Assembly: GCA_021018995.1 (NCBI GenBank)
Contig: CM037585.1
Span: 122,788,831 to 122,852,830 of the forward strand
Source: Chloranthus sessilifolius
Lineage: Eukaryota; Streptophyta; Magnoliopsida; Chloranthales; Chloranthaceae
Length of the DNA: 64,000 nt
Direction: 5' to 3'
Notes under the pieces: generated by a model
Told to the model about the DNA's origin: nothing
Database searches by the model: none
What the model saw: the letters and a program-made list of their open reading frames with translations, nothing else
Program-made: the position numbers and the translations under genes
In this document: piece by piece, positions 22,186-34,444 of the stretch
How the letters are laid out: each line of letters begins with the position of its first letter
Numbering within the stretch: the stretch's first letter is position 1

Positions 22186-25100
22186 TGGGGATGTCTATGT
22201 AATATTTTCACTTAATATAAATGCTTATGAGGACCTCTCTTCTGACTCAGCTTCCCTTCTATTTCACTTTTCTTCCCTCTTCTATCTCTAACCCTAAACC
22301 TAAAATACTAAAAGCACTAAGCTAATAACATCTTTCTAACCCAAAAACCACTTATGTAAACCTCTCATTTTCCTTACCCTAAACCTCTTCCAGTGTTGTG
22401 CCAATTATTGTTTTGTGGGGTGTATGAATAGAGTGAAATAAAAGAATTTTGTGGTGCATCAATTCGGTGGGTATTGGCCACCAAATCTATCCATTGGGTA
22501 ATGGTCTTTTAAGAAATTTGAGCGTCATTATTCCTTGGAGATTCCCAAATAAAAACATTAAGCCCAGCTTCTTCTCAATGTTTCGACATCCATACCACCC
22601 CCAAGCTTGTGTGCAAGAGCCCACACAAAGATCTCGCCTTTCACTCCTTGATTCAAGTGCATAAAGACCTGAAATTGTTGTTAAAGATTCTTACATTCCT
22701 ATCAATCCAGATCCCTATCATAATCACATATGGGGTCAAGTCCCTAAGAAGAAGGCACAATACTTTGAAATGACCATGATGCCAACACCCCAAAAGATTA
22801 GGTATTCTGGTGTGGAGGGCATAGCGGTTACCAAAAAGAGCAAAGAAGTAAGCCCAAAGTGGGATGCAAATCTACAAAGAAAGAGAAGGTGGTCGACTGA
22901 TTCTCTACTAGAAAAGGCAATTGATACATCAGATGGCAAAGTGTTTTCCCTTGTTTGAAGACGAAGGGGCTCGATGGAGGGAATTTTTTTTCTCTAGCTA
23001 CAGTCCATGCAAAAGAAAGCCCTCAAGGGGGTGCCGAAAAGTTCCATAACCTAAACCAAACGAACATCTACCTAACACCTAAATGAGGAAAAAGACTGAA
23101 CTAAAAAGAGGCACTCTTCAAACCCTCTACCCTAACCTAATGTAAAAACTACCAAACCTACCCAATAGAGAGGATAATCTAACAATTTACCTTTCAATCT
23201 TGTTTCTTCCAAGATGAACATTGCAACAACGCAATATGACTTTGGAAACCCTAAGAATTTGGTTAAAGAACCGCACCATTGCTCCTCCCAAAAACTTGAA
23301 ATTATGAATGATCCCAAAACCCAACCTAAACCTAATATAGTTGATTAAAACTACACCAATTTTCCCATCACCCAAAGTCAACTATACATTTAATAAACTT
23401 GATTAAAAACCAATATGGACTTATTTTCACGCATAGCATCCAATGCATCTTTACATCGGAAGATGATAAAATACATATGATTTTGATATCAAAGATAAAT
23501 GATAACGACCCCATAGGAATATTTTAAGCGTTTGTCTACGATGGGTGGTCCATCCATCATGGACTGGAAAGTGGTCCGCTCATCCATGCAACCATGTGAC
23601 ATGCACGAACTTTGCAGTGAATGAGAGTCTGTGGACGTCACAAGGTCACAAATATCATCCAATGCAACTTCATATCGGATAATAATAAAATACATATCAT
23701 CTTGATATCGGAGATAAAAGATACATCTCCATAGCAATATTTAAAATTTTCTCTTATGTAACCATAAAACCCTTTGAGGATAGAAATTTGTGTCATATAT
23801 CCAATCCAATTATTGCATCCTCTACTCTCAAGTTAATTTTGATAAAAATATTGGAAATACATGAGGAAAGCCAAAACTCCTAAACAGTTTTTTGACACCC
23901 AAATTAAAATGTACTATGCCCGCTAAGATAAAAGAAGAGCTCGAAAATAGCACAGTCATATCGCTTTTTAATTTCACCTTCTTTTACGCCCATGAAGCAA
24001 TTCCTACTTTGACACAACAATGGAGATCAAAGTCGATCAATCAACAAGAGTAATGGCTTTCACTTAATTCTTTGGAACACAAATTATAATGTAAGGAGGA
24101 TATTAATCTGGACAATTTGCACTTTACAAGTGGCATGGAACCGTATATTTTTTTTCTCTATTGCTTTTTCAAGCCATAGACACTTTGAAGTCTTTTCTGG
24201 ATTATCATGTGGAGTGTGGGCCACATTACCAAATTCGGTGAATAATTGCATTATATATAAACAACGATCAACTAACTCCTCCATACTCCATAGTTAGATT
24301 GAACAATATATTAATTAGATTGGTTAATTGGCATCACGAAGGGTGAATTCACGGGCCTTTAGGCCAGCCAGAGCACCGCCTTCAGTCCAGTTGGTCAAAC
24401 CTTGGAAGGCACACAACTATTTATGAGCATGTAAATCTGTGAAAATACAATGTTGACATTTTGCTGATTTTGCCTAAAATACATCAGTGGTTTTCAAGTT
24501 TGAGGGAGAAAGATTGATTTGGGTTCCTTATATCACGAATTCAAAAGATGAATATATTTGACAAGTGAGATTACTGTCCTCAGTACTTAGCCCAATATAC
24601 TCCATCATTACCTTTATATTCCCCTTAAGTAAATCTCAATAAATAACTAAATACATAAGTGGATCACTTGTAAAACACATACATTTAGCAACAAATGGTG
24701 AATCACCAACATTAAAAATCTTCACGAATACCTTTATATAATATATGTGTTTTATAAGTAATCTTAACTCTAGTTTCTCCATTCCCACATCCACTCCTAC
24801 CTTTTAGTAACTCAACAAATTCAAAATAAATGAAATAAATAATTGGATCACTTGTAAAGCATATAGATTTAGCCACAAATTGTGGTGAATCACCAACGGT
24901 AACCTTAAAAACATATACCTTCAAAAAATATATTCATTTTACAAGTAATCTTTACTCTTCTGAACATCTGACCTGGCATTGGTACATTTTCATAAACATA
25001 AGTGGTCTTAGCCAGAACAGGGAGGCGAAAGAGTGCGAGAAATGATAGGGTACAACACAACACATTGTTTCAAATTTTGTATCAGAGATCCGACGGTCGT

Positions 25101-25661
25101 GTGAATCAAATTAGTGGACAGAGATGAGGGGATCACTGTTACCTGATGATGGAGCTGTGATTTACGAGGAAAATTCCCACCCGAACGATCAGTCTATGTT
25201 TTCTGGTGTTAGGATTTGGAGGGGTATCACTGTGGTTCTACTCCATGATTTCGTGGGTCTCCTCGGAGAAGGTAGAAAATGTTGCTGAGAAAACATGGGC
25301 GGTTTTTATTTAGAGCTGTGTTTCTTCCACACCCATTTTTGTCACCACTGAAATAAAGGAAATTTCGTTAACTGCTTTGACTGAGATGATGAGGATAGCT
25401 TTTGGTCCCAATCTTTCCGACAATAGATCTTTAGATTTTGGGTCCTCCATCATATGGTCACGTGTTGATCCTACGAGGCATACCCAAAAAAATGATCATA
25501 GTCACTTTGTGGGATGTTTGCCGTGTGGAATCAACATTTGATATATGACGGTGAGCCCGTGAACTCAAGATCCATTGTGTGGTGATAGAGACCAAAAACA
25601 ACATACATTATCTATCAACGATATCTTTTTTGTTTAAGTGATGTGGTAGTAACAAAAATGG
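21896..25661 (+). repeat. Array unit 5
   Basis: This is a full-length unit (3.77 kb). Its first 390 bases belong to the tract identical to unit 2. The duplicated segments around the hairpin are at about 23438-23525 and 23655-23745. Confidence 0.85.
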
Positions 25662-25985
25662 GGCCAAATTCTTTGGAGTTATTGTATGTTTCTTGCTGAC
25701 TATTTAGTTTAGTATAGAGCTATTGTGGAGCCAAATTCTTTGAAGAGTAAGAAGCAAGTTGTGGTATTCAAATGGAGTGTGGAAGTTGAGTATAGAGCTA
25801 TTGCTCATGGCACTTGTGAGATCTTGTAGCAGCAATATCTTCTATCTTAGCTCAATTTTCCTATTAGTGACTTCATATCGCTTCATTATGATAATGAAGC
25901 AGCTGAGAAGATAGCTTTAGACTCAGTACTGCATGAATGGGCAAAACATGTTGACATTTCACTTTTTTTGGGAGAAGCTTTGGGA
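25662..25985 (+). mobile_element. Ty1/copia RNase H fragment, unit 6
   Basis: This copy is slightly longer than the others because a short stretch of the fragment is locally duplicated. It is a broken fossil. Confidence 0.7.
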
Positions 25986-26468
25986 TGTTTATGTAATATT
26001 CACTTAATATATATGCTTATGAGGACCTCTCTACTCTTTCAACCTCCCCTCTATTTCACCTTTCTTCCCTCTTCCTCTTCTATCTCTAACCCTAAACCTA
26101 AAACGCTAAAAGCACTAAGCTAATAACATCTTTCTAACCCAAATACCACTTATGTAAACCTCTCATTTTCCTAACCCTAAACCTCTTCTAGAGTTGTGTC
26201 AATTGTAGTTTTGTGGGGTGTATGAATAGAGAGAACTAATAGAATTTTGTGGTGTGTCTCTTCGGTGGGTATTGGCCACCAAATCTATCCATTTGGTATT
26301 GGTTTTAGAAGAAATTAGAGCGTCTTTATTCCTTGGAGATTCCCAATTAACAACATTAGGTCAAGCTTCTTCTCAATGTTTCGATATCCATACCACTCCC
26401 AACCTTGTGTGCAAGAGTCCACACAAAGATCTTGCCTTTCACTCCTTGATTCAATTGCATAAAGATCT
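25662..26468 (+). repeat. Array unit 6 (partial, right end)
   Basis: Only the copia piece, the promoter-like block and about 370 further bases are present. The unit stops inside CATAAAGATCT, where unrelated AT-rich sequence takes over. Confidence 0.85.
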
Positions 26469-27725
26469 CCTTGGTTATCATCCATGAGTTCAGATCTAAA
26501 GGGTAGAGTATTGGAGACATAAACAACATAAAGATTAAAATCATTTAAAATTTTATGGAAGATTAAAACAATTAAATTAATATAAAAATCCAAGGTAATT
26601 CTTTTCCAAATCCACAAATGAAAAGAACTAAAATATTCAATGTATTAAAAATAAATCTAATCATAATGAATTAATGATTCAGATTTTTGCATTAAAAACA
26701 AGATTAGGGTACCTAATCATAGATCTGAGATCATGGGAAAAACATTACTAAATCTCATATCTCAGATTGATGATTAAATCCTGAAAACGGAAAAAGCTTA
26801 CAACCGTAAAAATTATAATGGCGTCTACCAACATTCCAACCACAAATCTAACTTCATGGAATCCCTCATATGGGATTCATTACATCCTAAATCTCTAAGA
26901 AATTAAAGACATTTCAATAAGAACTATATAAACAAACGAAATAACTAAATTAACCTTCATTATAATACTAGAATTTAGTGTCAAAATAAATTCAAACATC
27001 TTTAATCAACCCGCTACAATCTTCCTCCGAAAAGAACTACTTTTCTATGGTCTAGATCTAGAAAACTGAAAAAAGAAGGCTAGAAAACTAAAAGAATAAA
27101 CTTGAAAAAGTAAAAACTGCTAACAAAAAGAAGATGACCCTCCAACTCTAACTCTAGTTTATATTGGTTCACCCTAACCCCTTGCCAAAACACTAAAATC
27201 GATCAATCGATTCCCAAATTAGATCGATCGATTTTGAACCAAAACTTGTCGTGCTTCAATTCACTTAAAATTGATCGATCGAATCTGGACAGAGTCAAGT
27301 ACGAGAATTATTCATTTAAATTCGATCCATTGGTTTAAGAGTTCGATCGATATATTCTAAACAGAGTCTTGGCGTACAAAAATTCTCTTTACGTCGATTG
27401 ATTGAACACAAATAGTCGATTGATCGATTTTGAACAGTGGCTTCTACGGAATTAATTCTTCGTAGCTTCGATCAATCGATCTGAGATTTGATCGATCCTT
27501 CACGTATTTTTGGGCTTAACGGTTCTTTGGTTCAATATTCCAGTGTTGGCTGTTCTTATGCTCTTTTGTGCCATCAAATACATCCAACGGTCAGAATGTC
27601 TTGAAACCATCAAAACTCCAGAAAAGCTGTCAGATTGCTCTCATCAGATAGCTAAGTGTATGTTTTAGGGTGTGAAATATGATCATATTTCAACTATAAA
27701 CCAACATGAATAAGAAATTTCAACA
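26469..27725. other. LTR-like block rich in ATCGATCGAT, no gene
   Basis: No coding region is seen. Between 27190 and 27500 there are about eight variants of the palindrome ATCGATCGAT. The right end on the minus strand begins TGTTGAAATTTC at 27725, which looks like an LTR start, so this may be a minus-strand LTR next to element 2. No matching left terminus or target duplication was found. Confidence 0.35.
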
Positions 27726-27878
27726 CTCATCATGTCTCACGTTAGTTTTGGTAGAGACAGGTTCTAGGTTAGGGCATATTTGGACGTCATTTCAATTTTA
27801 TTGCATTTTATTTCATTTGTGTTCGTCAGTGTGCATGTCTTGTGTTTGATAAAATTTCTTATTCATGTTGGTTCATAG
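27694..27878. repeat. Inverted repeat around the start of element 2
   Basis: The left arm 27694-27725 (AACCAACATGAATAAGAAAT) and the right arm 27842-27878 (ATTTCTTATTCATGTTGGTT) are complementary over more than 30 bases with few mismatches. The loop of about 115 bases contains the primer binding site of element 2. Confidence 0.85.
27749..27761 (+). promoter_or_regulatory. Degraded primer binding site of element 2
   Basis: TGGTAGAGACAGG occupies the position of the TGGTATCAGAGC site in element 1. The flanking text (ACGTTAGTTTTGG before, GGTTAGGGCAT after) aligns with the element 1 leader. Confidence 0.55.
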
Positions 27879-27921
27879 TTGCATGTCATTTCAGAACTTG
27901 TATTTGAAAGTCATGATCACC

Positions 27922-28943
27922 ATGGACTTGAGTGAGATTGTCGATGCTCTTAGGGGCATCCAAACCAAATTGAATGCGATAAATGAGAGGATGAATGTTA
28001 TGAAACAAACCCAAACGTCCATAGAGGTTTCTAATGGTAGGTTACATGACCGATTAAATCGATTGAAAGGAGTTGACGAGCAACAAGACCGACACCATGA
28101 GCGTAACGGTCCACACTTTGAACATAGTGGTCAACAAAATGATCGGAATTGGAACCATAGGGAGGTAGATTAACGTGGAAATGACTATGACCTGGATTGA
28201 AGACTCCTCAAGAATGTTCAAGTTGAGTTTCCATCCTACAATGGAAGAATGTGTCTCAAAGTCTTCCTCGGTTGGGTCTCTGATATGGACCACCACTTTG
28301 AGTGGTATGGTATGAGTGACGAGCGATGTGTTAGGATCGCCAAAATGAAACTCATCGGTTAAACTCGACTCTTTTGGGTCAACGTCGAGCGCATGAGAGC
28401 GAATGCGGGCTATGCCCTCATTACCCGTTACATGGACATAAAAGAACGACTTACAGATAAATACGTTCCTTTATCATACTATCATCGCTTATTTGATTAA
28501 TGGCAAAATCTATACCAAGGTAGTATGCCCGTGATTGAATATCTTAAAAAATTTGAAGAATTCATAATGAGAGTCAAAGTATCGAAAGATCATCAAGTCA
28601 CTCTCTCTAGATTCTGCACTGGATTGCAATTGAAATTGTAAAAGGAGTTGATCTCCCACCCCATTGACACTATTGACGAGTGTTACGCCGTTGTACAAGA
28701 CCTTGAGCGATACTTGAAAATGACAATGGTGAGGCGATTTGACTCACAAACCAGTAGTCATCGTACCAATGAGGGAAGGCCTAGTGCCGAAAATCCACCT
28801 CCCAGACCTACACAACTCACTCCTACCAATGTGAGATTTGAAAAAAGAAAAGGTGTGGTTAAAGAATCCTCGAAGGGTGGTTCTCAAACTAACTATTATA
28901 AGTGTCATGAGCTGAGACACTTTGCCCTCAAAGGAATCTCTTG
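27922..28943 (+). mobile_element. Gag region of element 2
   Basis: It starts MDLSEIVDALRGIQTKLNAI, parallel to MDSSAILNALNGMREELGAI of element 1. The gag core and a zinc-knuckle region (YYKCHELRHFA near 28894) follow. It is part of a broken fossil. Confidence 0.75.
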
Positions 28944-31760
28944 AATGAGAGAAAGGAAAGCGAGGATGATGGAGGTATTGAAGAAGAAGTGTACAAGCCG
29001 GACATCACACTTAGTGATGAGGAAGGTGATGATAGTGTTCGTGCCTTAGTTGTGAGGTGTGCCCTTGTACAACCTCAATGGGATGAAAAAGAGGATTGGC
29101 TTAGGGAGAACATCTTCCACACATTCGCTAAATATGGAGAGAAAAGTTGTAGGGTTATCATGGATAGCGAGAGTTGCACCAATGTGGTGTTGACTCATAC
29201 CATCACCCGCTTAGGGCCTACGCCCGAAGCTCACCCGAGACCATATAACGTCGCATGGGTCGACTTTTCATCTATTCTTGTGTCTCAAAGGTGTCATGTG
29301 CCGATTCAATTGGTTTTGTATTCAAACACCTTGTGGTGCAATGTGGTGGCGATGGAGGTGGGCCACATCATTTTGGGAAGGTCGTGGCTTTATGACATGG
29401 ATATGACCCTTCTTAGTCGATCTAACGTGTGCACGTTCATGTATAAAGGCAAGAAGATCAAATTACACCCCTTGTCTCCCAAAATACCATCGACCAGCAA
29501 AGTTAAGGAGGATGGTCAGTCTAAGACCATTAACATCATGAGCCCTTAAGAGTTTGAGAGAGCATCTTTGGATGAGAACGTGGTGTACGTTGTCATCACT
29601 ATTAAGTGTGCTCTCGAGTCTATGAGCGAAACACCCTGAGGAGGTTGAGCCCATTTTTGAAATAATTTGCGGATGTCTTCCTAGAAGACTTACCCAATGA
29701 ATTCCCTCCTTACGGTGTCTTCCTAGAAGACAACACGCCATAGACTTAGTTCCTAGATCTACTCTATCAAACTTGCCCCATTATAGGTTGATTCCGATTA
29801 AACATGCCGAGTTAACACGACAAGTCAATGAACTCCTTCGGAAGGGGTTCATCTAAGAAAGCTTGAGCCTTTATGTCGTACCCGCACTACTCACACTCAA
29901 GAAGGATGGTACTTGGCAGATGTGTGTGGATAGTCGGGCCATCAATAAGATTACGATCAAATATCAATTTCCTATATCAAGGCTCGACGACATGTTGGAT
30001 ATGATGATTGGTGTCACTATCTTTTTTAAGATAGACCTTAAAAGTAGCTACCATTAAGTTCGTATCCGCTCCGGTGATGAGTGGAAAACTGCCTTCAAGA
30101 CCAAAGATGGTCTTTACGTGTGGATGATCATGCCTTTTGGGTTTTCTAATTCCCAAAACACTTTTATGAGGCTCATGACCCAAGTGTTAAGACCGTTTTT
30201 AAGCAAATTCATAGTGGTGTATTTCGATGACATCTTGAATTATAGTCATGATAAGGAATAACGCTTGACCCACCTTAGGTTGGTTTGTGAAACCTTGAGG
30301 GGAGAAAATTTGTATGCGAATTTTAAGAACTGCACATTCATGCAACGATTCGTTGTCTTCTTGGGATTTATCGTCTCGGCCAACGGGATGGTTGCGGACT
30401 CAAAAAAGGTTAAGGCTATTGTGGAGTGGCCCGAACCTAAGAATATTCACGATGTTCGTAGCTTCTATTGCTCGGCTACATTCTATTATCACCTCATTCA
30501 AAGTTTTAGCACCATTATAACTCTCATCACCAATTACATGAGAAAGGGGGAGTTTCAATGGAGCAAAGTCACGACAAAAGCCTTTGCCGAGATTAAGGAG
30601 AAAATAATTAGTGCACCCATCATGCGTCTACCAGATTTTTCTTAAGTCTTTGAAGTTGCATGTGATACATCGGGTGTAAGTATATGCGGAGTACTTAGCC
30701 AAGAGGGTCACCCAGCGGCCTACTTTAGTGAAAAGCTTAACGAGACAAAGCAAAAGTATTCCACCTATGACAAGGAGTTTTATGCGGTCCTCCAATCCCT
30801 TTGGTGTTGGAAACACTATCTTAGACCGCAAGAGTTTGTGTTATTTTTCGACAACGAAGCCTTACGCTTCTTGCTTCTCAAAAGAAGTTGAGCCTGAGGC
30901 ATGCGACATGGTCGAATACCTCAAAGGGTTCACATTCGTATTGAAGCACAATGCCGATATTAAAAATAAAACGGAAAATGTACTTAGTCGTCGAGTAGCA
31001 ACTTTGCAAACTATGAGCATCGAGGTTGTCGAATTCAAACAATTGAGGGAGGAGTATCTCGAGTTCTCAAATTTCAAGATGGACTATAATGCTCTCCTTA
31101 GTAATCCGACTAGCACTAACTCCAACTATACCCTACAGGATGGGTATTTATTCAAAGGCAACTGCCTATGCATCCCTCGCACTTCATTGTGTGACTTTCT
31201 CATTTTGAGTTATATGCTGGAGGAATTATCGGACAATTCAAGCATAATAAGACCGTTGCACTTGTGGAGGATAGGTTCTATTGGCCTAGCCTAATGAGAG
31301 ATGTTTCTCGGGTTGTGAAATAATGTCGTACATTCCAAGTGTTCAAACAGAGTAGATAAAATATTGGCCTATACACCCCGCTACCCGCTCCACACACATC
31401 GTGGCAAGACATCTCGATGAATTTCATGCTCGGACTCCCCAAGATTCTGCAAAAACACGATTCCATTTTTGTGGTAGTGGACTGCTTCTCCAAAATGATC
31501 CACTTTATACCGTGCTCTAAAACCTTCGATACCGCTCATATTGCAAAACTGTTTTTCAAGGAGATTGTGCGTCTCTATGGGTTGCCTAAGACCATCGTGT
31601 TTGATAAGGACGTCAAGTTCACTAGTTACTTTTGGAATACCCAATAGCATATGATGAGTACCATGTTATAATTTTCTTCGGCATATCATCCTCAAACCGA
31701 TGGCTAAACCGAAGTCACCAATAGAAGCTTAAGCAATCTTCTTTGTGGTCTTGTCGGTGA
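28941..31760 (+). mobile_element. Protease, RT, RNase H and integrase region of element 2
   Basis: The order is the protease motif (VIMDSESCTNVV, near 29155), RT ([20 protein letters not shown] near 29900), the thumb region (about 30430), RNase H (about 30650-30900) and integrase zinc finger and core ([20 protein letters not shown] near 31417; [12 protein letters not shown]). It is collinear with element 1 and heavily broken. Confidence 0.82.
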
Positions 31761-31856
31761 TCAATTATGACTTGGGATTTTATCTTGTCAATAGCCGAGT
31801 TCGCATATAACAATCCAATTAATATATAGATCCATATGAGTTTTAATGGTTTAGAT

Positions 31857-34025
31857 TATAGCACTAACCCTTGTTTTAGTTTAGTGTGTATTTATGAAGT
31901 ATTAATGGTGATTGAACAACCATTAGTGGAAGGAGATAAAAAAAAAATGGAAGGGAGGTGAACTCCATTAATGACAGCTTTTCTGTCATTGGTGATCGAT
32001 CACCAAGGTGGTGATCGATCTACAGGAGGGTTGGTGATCAATCACCAAGGTGGTGATCGATCAATCGATATAAAGCCTTATGGGAACGATGACCCCGAAG
32101 CTAGAAGTTCATGCAGGGTGGTGATCGATCACCAAGGTGGTGATCGATCTACAAGGGAGTTGGTGATCTATCACCAAGGTGGTGATTGATCTACAAGGGA
32201 GTTGGTGATCGATCACCAAGGTGGTGATCGATCTACAAGGGAGTTGGTGATCTATCACCAAGGTGGTGATCGATCTACAAGGGAGTTGGTGATCTATCAC
32301 CAAGGTGGTGATCGATCAACCTAGGCATCGACGTGTTTTGGTCATAACTTTTACTCCGAACTCCGATTGATGCGATTCTTGCGGCAGGACAACTAAATCT
32401 ACAACTTTCATGAATTAAATAACTAATGAATAAATTGTTTTGATAATCAAAATTGAGCTTGAAGTTTGGCCAAGTTCTAAGTTAGCACGTGTTAAGCTGA
32501 GTATCGTATTGCTTGATTTTGGCCATAACTCCTTGTCCCGAACTCCGATTGACGCGATTCTTGATGCGTTGGAAAGAGTACGACGAGATCTAACTCTTTC
32601 ATGAATTAGCCAAATCTTAAATCAAGTGTTTTAATAGTCAAAACGAAGTGGGAAGTTGGGTTAAGTTTTGAATCAACATGAAATTACCCATTTAGTCTGT
32701 TTTGAGAAAATACTTAAATCGTCAATATTATTAATATTTAGGATCAATTTTTATACATCATCATGTGTGTGATGTAGACAAAAGAGTGGAGGCCGTAGAT
32801 AATAACTTTTGGACGCTTTAGAACGGCGTTGGATTTGCTTAGAAAGAGGTCCGACCGAGGTAGGAAAATTCAACTTAAAGTGTATCTAAATTTAATTGCA
32901 TGATATCTTAACATTGTATTCTATCTCTGATTTTCGAAAGCATGCCTGCATATGCATTAAACTCTGATTCCCGTATTCTGATATCTGTTTCTGTTCTTTG
33001 CATATGCTCTGATAATCTGCTCTGTTAATCTGCTCTGATAATCTGATTCATGAGGTAATAAGTATGTATTTGATTTGAGGTTTAATATTCAGACGATCCC
33101 CACCGACTCGGCGGTATATCCGTTTCTTGCACAATGTGCAGTTGCTTGAAAATCCTCGGCAAAATATGCACTCCATGTGTGGGGCATTATTGCATTCCTG
33201 AAAATTGTTCATTGAACGACGATTGGTTGGGGTTTCCTATCGGCTCGTCGGCTACCGTGATATATACACGGGAGTTACTTAAGTTAGAGATATGCATGAT
33301 TTAAGTCATTTAAATATAATAAGCATAGCATTTTGCAAATTCTGAAGTTCTGTTTGCTATTACCAGTTATGCATTCTGATCTCCTGCATGTTTGAGCATC
33401 AATCCATACTCTGTTCAGTTTTGTTTCACTTATCGATTTAAGATATGTTCTGCAATCATGTTTAATAAATTAGATGCAAATTAATCGAACTTCTTCTACT
33501 GAGCTAGGATGTAGCTCACCCTGCTTTTTAAAACACTTTTAGGTTACGAGGATGCGTACGCAAAGTGACGGATTATCACCGGATCCGAGGCCGAGGCGGG
33601 AGGGCGAGGAGACGTCGAGGTGAGGCGAGTTTTATCCGTGGTATTGATGCGACATTTTGTATTTTTGATCTTTTGGATTCTGTGTGCGTGGCCACCTTTG
33701 TATAAACGTATATAGTTCTGCATTTACTTATTTTATGTTAGTCCACATTCCATTTCGGAACCACTATCGGGAACCATTGTTTGGGTGATGTACGTCCATC
33801 ACCGATGGTTCTTCTTGGTTCCTTTTTGGGAATGTGTGTGTTTTCTTTCCATTTACTATTATTGATGTGTGTTTAGCATAGAAATTGTTTGACTCAGAAT
33901 ACCGCTGCTCGGATGTGTCCACCTAGCTTCCGCTATATGCGCGGACACGTGTGATCGATCCGGGATCATCCAGAGTATGATCCTAACGGCACGGATTTCT
34001 GGAGACGGAAATTCGGGCTGTTACA
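31857..34025 (+). mobile_element. LTR inserted into element 2, Tekay/Del-like (tentative)
   Basis: No coding region lies here. It ends AATTCGGGCTGTTACA at 34025, a plant Ty3/gypsy LTR terminus. It contains the duplicated text ACTCCGAACTCCGATTGA (near 32355 and 32534) and the block GAGCTAGGATGTAGCTCACC (33500), both common in long plant gypsy LTRs. Integrase-tail sequence of element 2 resumes right after it. The left terminus was not identified, so the start is approximate. Confidence 0.55.
31989..32322. repeat. 42-bp minisatellite with an 18-bp palindrome
   Basis: There are about seven copies of a 42-bp unit in two blocks (31989-32070 and 32116-32322), separated by about 45 bases. Each unit contains TTGGTGATCGATCACCAA, a perfect 18-bp palindrome, or a one-base variant. 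Because 42 is a multiple of 3, open frames of 14-residue repeats appear on both strands; they are not taken as genes. Confidence 0.92.
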
Positions 34026-34310
34026 CTCCAAGCCCGTGGCGCTGAGCTGGACCTTTTAAGATTGTGGCAATGAGTGGTCCTAATGCATATCTTCTTGAGC
34101 TTCCTACAAATACAGGAGTTAGTTCAACGTTCAATGTGAAAGAGTTAGTTTCTTATCTAGACTCAACCAACCCATTCCACACCTCTCCTATTCCTGATCT
34201 CAACCCAATTTTGTAGCTGACACCCCTTCCTTCCCCAAGCAGACAAAGAAAAGAGGTAATTGAGGAAATATTAGATGATCGTGTCATATCCACTCGTGGC
34301 GGAGGGTAAG
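34026..34310 (+). mobile_element. Integrase tail of element 2
   Basis: The text matching GPNAY(V)LELP and GVSSTFNV of element 1 lies at about 34080-34140. The non-coding 3' internal region follows, up to about 34445. It is separated from the rest of the integrase by the inserted LTR. Confidence 0.7.
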
Positions 34311-34444
34311 TCAGAGTGGATGGGTAAGTCAGAGTCTGAAAACACATGGATCAATGAAGGTGAGGTTCGTCCCCTGGACCTCGGCATGCTAGAGCACTAC
34401 CATGCCTCCACTTCATCGGTGATGAAGCCATTTCTGTTCGACGG

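Larger units (their letters stand above)
8267..26468 (+). repeat. Long-period tandem array, six units of a chimeric repeat
   Basis: Six head-to-tail units begin at about 8267, 12067, 15931, 18637, 21896 and 25662, giving periods of 3.8, 3.9, 2.7, 3.3 and 3.8 kb plus a final partial unit of 0.8 kb. Each unit has, in order, a Ty1/copia RNase H fragment, a TATA- and telobox-bearing CT-rich block, about 2.8 kb of AT-rich sequence with internal duplications, and a dispersed repeat. Units look roughly 90 percent alike by eye. The array stops abruptly at AAAGATCT (26468). No open frame longer than about 110 codons recurs, so it is probably non-coding. Confidence 0.9.

Noticed and set aside
8676-26190. 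Interstitial telomere repeats (CCCTAAA) in the array
   Set aside because: Each unit has only one to three degenerate steps at fixed places; this is a telobox-like motif, not a telomeric tract.
26469-27725. 5' LTR of element 2
   Set aside because: It does not align with the family LTRs at 631-1641, 6371-7278, 34445-36755 or 60061-61039; only about ten bases next to the primer site do.
31971-32303. Open frames on both strands with 14-residue repeats (VIDHQGGDRST and similar)
   Set aside because: They are a by-product of a 42-bp tandem repeat whose period is a multiple of three.
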